From positions 1 through 6,334 of the forward strand of contig CAAENO010000144.1 in NCBI GenBank assembly GCA_900757385.1: 6,334 nt of DNA, given 5' to 3'. The position numbers and the translations under genes are program-made. The stretch comes from an uncultured Collinsella sp. (lineage in GTDB: Bacteria > Actinomycetota > Coriobacteriia > Coriobacteriales > Coriobacteriaceae). This document shows positions 4,737 to 6,334 of the stretch, in pieces. Each line of letters opens with the position of its first letter. Within the stretch, counting starts at the first letter, position 1. The notes beneath the pieces were generated by a model. The model was not told the origin of the DNA and made no database searches. It saw nothing but the letters and a program-made list of their open reading frames with translations.

Positions 4737-4765
4737 GGGGCGGACGCCGTGAAGCACACCGCCCC
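4737..4765. repeat. Inverted repeat after the membrane fragment
   Basis: GGGGCGG (4737-4743) and CCGCCCC (4759-4765) flank a 15-base loop, 16 bases after the fragment's stop codon. An 8-C tract (4762-4769) follows instead of T's. It could be a remnant terminator, but evidence for function is weak. Confidence 0.35.
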
Positions 4766-4835
4766 CCCCTGTACGTGTGGCGCCAGGGCCATGCGCTCGA
4801 AAGCGTTGCCCAAACGCATGGTTCATCCGCACAAA

Positions 4836-4854
4836 GCCCATGGCCGCTATGGGC
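4836..4854. repeat. Inverted repeat in the reductase upstream region
   Basis: GCCCAT (4836-4841) and ATGGGC (4849-4854) surround GGCCGCT. It lies about 120 bases before the reductase start and could be an operator half-site pair. A single 6-bp palindrome in GC-rich DNA may also be chance. Confidence 0.3.
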
Positions 4855-4880
4855 AAACATCGGTGCGCCTGCACATGGTT

Positions 4881-4909
4881 TTGAGCCTGTTTTCGAGCGA
4901 AAGTATGGC
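4881..4909 (+). promoter_or_regulatory. Weak candidate promoter of the reductase gene
   Basis: TTGAGC (4881-4886) and TATGGC (4904-4909) are spaced by 17 bases; they match consensus at 4 and 3 of 6 positions. It would give a leader of about 60 bases. Support is weak and other placements are possible. Confidence 0.22.
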
Positions 4910-4940
4910 TGTCGATACGCATGCAATTCGCATGAAACCC

Positions 4941-4970
4941 GGGCTCGTCCAAGAGCCCTATAAAGGAGGA
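4941..4970 (+). promoter_or_regulatory. Leader hairpin and strong ribosome binding site
   Basis: GGGCTC (4941-4946) pairs with GAGCCC (4953-4958) across GTCCAA, then AAAGGAGGA (4962-4970) lies five bases before ATG 4976. The site fits the anti-Shine-Dalgarno very well and fixes the reductase start. The stem ends only four bases before it, so it could affect ribosome access or mRNA stability. Confidence 0.6.
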
Positions 4971-4975
4971 TTCGC

Positions 4976-6334
4976 ATGAAACAGTTAGAGACCGACGTTG
5001 TCGTTGTCGCCGCGGGTCTGAGTGGCCTTGCCGCAGCGGTCGCTGCAGCCGAGGCGGGCGCTCGCGTCATTGCTCTGGAGAAGGCCCCCATTACCGGTGG
5101 CGCCGCCAACATGGGCATGGGACCTGCCGCCGCTGGCTCTCCGCTTCAGAAGGCCTCGATGATCGAGGTCACGCCTGGCGAGCTCTTCCGTCGCCATATG
5201 TTCTACACCCATTATCAGGTCGATGCCCGCCTGGTGCGCGACTACTACTTTAAGTCGGGCGATACCATCGCATGGCTGCAGGACATGGGCGTGGAGCTTA
5301 ACTCCGTGCGCCCGGCGTTCCGCGCTCGCGAGCGCACGCGCGCCTACTCCGACGGCGAGTACACCTGGCATGTCGTGCAGCCCGAGGATGGCTCGGAGCC
5401 CGGTCCTCGCGCGGCGACCACGATGACCAAGCGCATGACCGAGCGTGCCCAGGACCTGGGTGTCGAGTTTATGTTTGAGTGCCCGGGCACCGGCCTTATC
5501 AAGGGCGAGGACGGCGCCATCTGCGGCGTGACCGCCAAGGACAAGGACGGCGAGGAGTACCAGATCTCGTGCAAGTCCGCGATCGTCGCCACGGGCGGTT
5601 TTGGCCACAACGCCGAGCTCATCAAGGAGAAGCTCGACTTTGAGTGGGGTACCGACCTGTTCTCGTTCGCCATTCCGGGCATGGACGGCGACGGCATCAA
5701 CATGTGCCACGAGGTCGGCGGCGGCCACACCCCGGTGACCATGGAGCTCATGTACCAGATCCCCGACAACATGAACCACTTCTATGTCGAGGGTGCATTC
5801 CGTCAGCCGTGCTACTGGTGCAACCGCCTGGGCGAGCGCTTTATGCCAGAGGACGAGATCTTCAACACCACCTTTGTCGGCAACGCCATCAACCATCTTC
5901 CCAGCAAGGTCGCCTACGCCATCTTTGATTCCCGTATGCTCAAGCATTGGAAGAAGGACGGTCCGGATATCGTCAGCCACGTTCATCCGCACGACCTGTA
6001 CGACGGCTTTGAGGAGCAGTGGAACCGCGACCTGGAGGCTGGCTATCCGGCGATCTGCCAGGCCGATACGCTGGAGGAGCTTGCCGAGAAGGCAGGTATC
6101 GATGTTGAGGGCCTGCTCGCCAACGTCGACGAGTACAACGAGATGTGCGACAACGGCTGGGACGACATCTTTGAGAAAGAGCGCGAGTTTATGAGGCCGC
6201 TCGAGAAGGGCCCCTTCTATTGCTGCAAGCAGTACTGTGGCGCCTACGGCACCCTGGGCGGCGTGCTTATCAACCACAAGATGGAGGTCATGACCGACGA
6301 CTACGAGGTCATCCCTGGCCTGTACTGCGTTGGC
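4976..6334 (+). CDS. FAD-dependent fumarate-reductase-like flavoprotein (partial)
   Basis: 453 residues, open at the right edge; family members usually continue about 40-60 residues further. Belongs to the FAD_binding_2 family (fumarate, urocanate and related enoate reductases; 3-ketosteroid dehydrogenases). The N-terminal Rossmann motif is VVVVAAGLSGLAAAVAAAEAG (split here as VVVVAAGLSG, 8-17, then LAAAVAAAEAG), with Ala12 in place of the first Gly, and Glu35 ends the second strand (ALEK). ATGGFG (205-210), GMDGDG (235-240), and GTLGG followed by PGLYCVG (425-429, 447-453) are the other FAD contacts. FRQP (275-278) with NRLGERF (283-289) matches the place of the catalytic Arg, making Arg276 the candidate proton donor. 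There is no signal peptide, haem-binding CXXCH or FMN domain, so a cytoplasmic, single-domain enzyme is likely, taking electrons from a partner. Substrate cannot be named. The strong ribosome site at 4962-4970 fixes the start. It is chromosomal, outside the element. Confidence 0.9.
   Translation, partial: MKQLETDVVVVAAGLSGLAAAVAAAEAGARVIALEKAPITGGAANMGMGPAAAGSPLQKASMIEVTPGELFRRHMFYTHYQVDARLVRDYYFKSGDTIAWLQDMGVELNSVRPAFRARERTRAYSDGEYTWHVVQPEDGSEPGPRAATTMTKRMTERAQDLGVEFMFECPGTGLIKGEDGAICGVTAKDKDGEEYQISCKSAIVATGGFGHNAELIKEKLDFEWGTDLFSFAIPGMDGDGINMCHEVGGGHTPVTMELMYQIPDNMNHFYVEGAFRQPCYWCNRLGERFMPEDEIFNTTFVGNAINHLPSKVAYAIFDSRMLKHWKKDGPDIVSHVHPHDLYDGFEEQWNRDLEAGYPAICQADTLEELAEKAGIDVEGLLANVDEYNEMCDNGWDDIFEKEREFMRPLEKGPFYCCKQYCGAYGTLGGVLINHKMEVMTDDYEVIPGLYCVG

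Noticed and set aside
4139..4819. Long minus-strand open frame of 226 codons
   Set aside because: It crosses the tRNA fragment in antisense and contains RGQDLNLRPPGYEG, a well-known artefact of translating tRNA genes on the wrong strand; it also runs through the terminator and the palindromic repeats.
4985..6277. 430-codon minus-strand frame opposite the reductase
   Set aside because: It is the shadow of the FAD reductase, whose plus-strand frame has all family motifs and an ideal ribosome site; the antisense product is Val/Leu/Ala/His-rich with no domain.

Overview
The window reads as a junction between an integrated mobile element (left, up to about 4228) and host chromosome (right). High GC, GC-rich third positions, a relaxase/VirD4/MobC module and a large FAD_binding_2 reductase suggest a gut Coriobacteriia, most likely Collinsella or a close relative. 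That placement is inference from style; no taxonomic marker gene is present.

Left end, 1-804: no intact gene. A 3'-terminal piece of an unidentified minus-strand gene (100-267, with an in-frame TGA) is followed by about 530 bases of very GC-rich, hairpin-dense, apparently non-coding DNA. This part has a 49-base imperfect direct repeat, a 66-base near-perfect stem-loop (620-685), two smaller hairpins and a pair of abutting hairpins (743-804) just past the relaxase stop, which probably end the mobilization transcript.

Mobilization operon, 4012 to 805, minus strand: mobC (relaxosome accessory protein), then a VirD4/TraG-type coupling ATPase 8 bases later, then a MobA/VirD2-type relaxase 17 bases later. 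Together they would nick the element at oriT, hold the relaxosome, and hand the relaxase-bound strand to a mating channel. No channel genes, integrase or cargo are visible, so this is one end of an ICE or an integrative mobilizable element. Upstream of mobC lie a candidate promoter and three TGTGGCAG repeats spaced exactly 12 bases apart plus an inverted copy, a candidate oriT, relaxosome or integrase-arm site.

Junction, 4184-4228: the 3' half of a CAT-anticodon tRNA, initiator-like, running from the anticodon loop to CCA with no matching 5' half. This is the expected attR scar of an integrase that crosses over in the anticodon loop. The original tRNA terminator follows at 4238-4267.

Chromosomal side, 4268-6334: a cluster of palindromic repeats sharing the core ATCTGTAAC (4314-4489), an orphan C-terminal piece of a membrane protein (4496-4720), a 255-base leader with several inverted repeats, and the start of an FAD-dependent fumarate-reductase-like flavoprotein that runs off the right edge.
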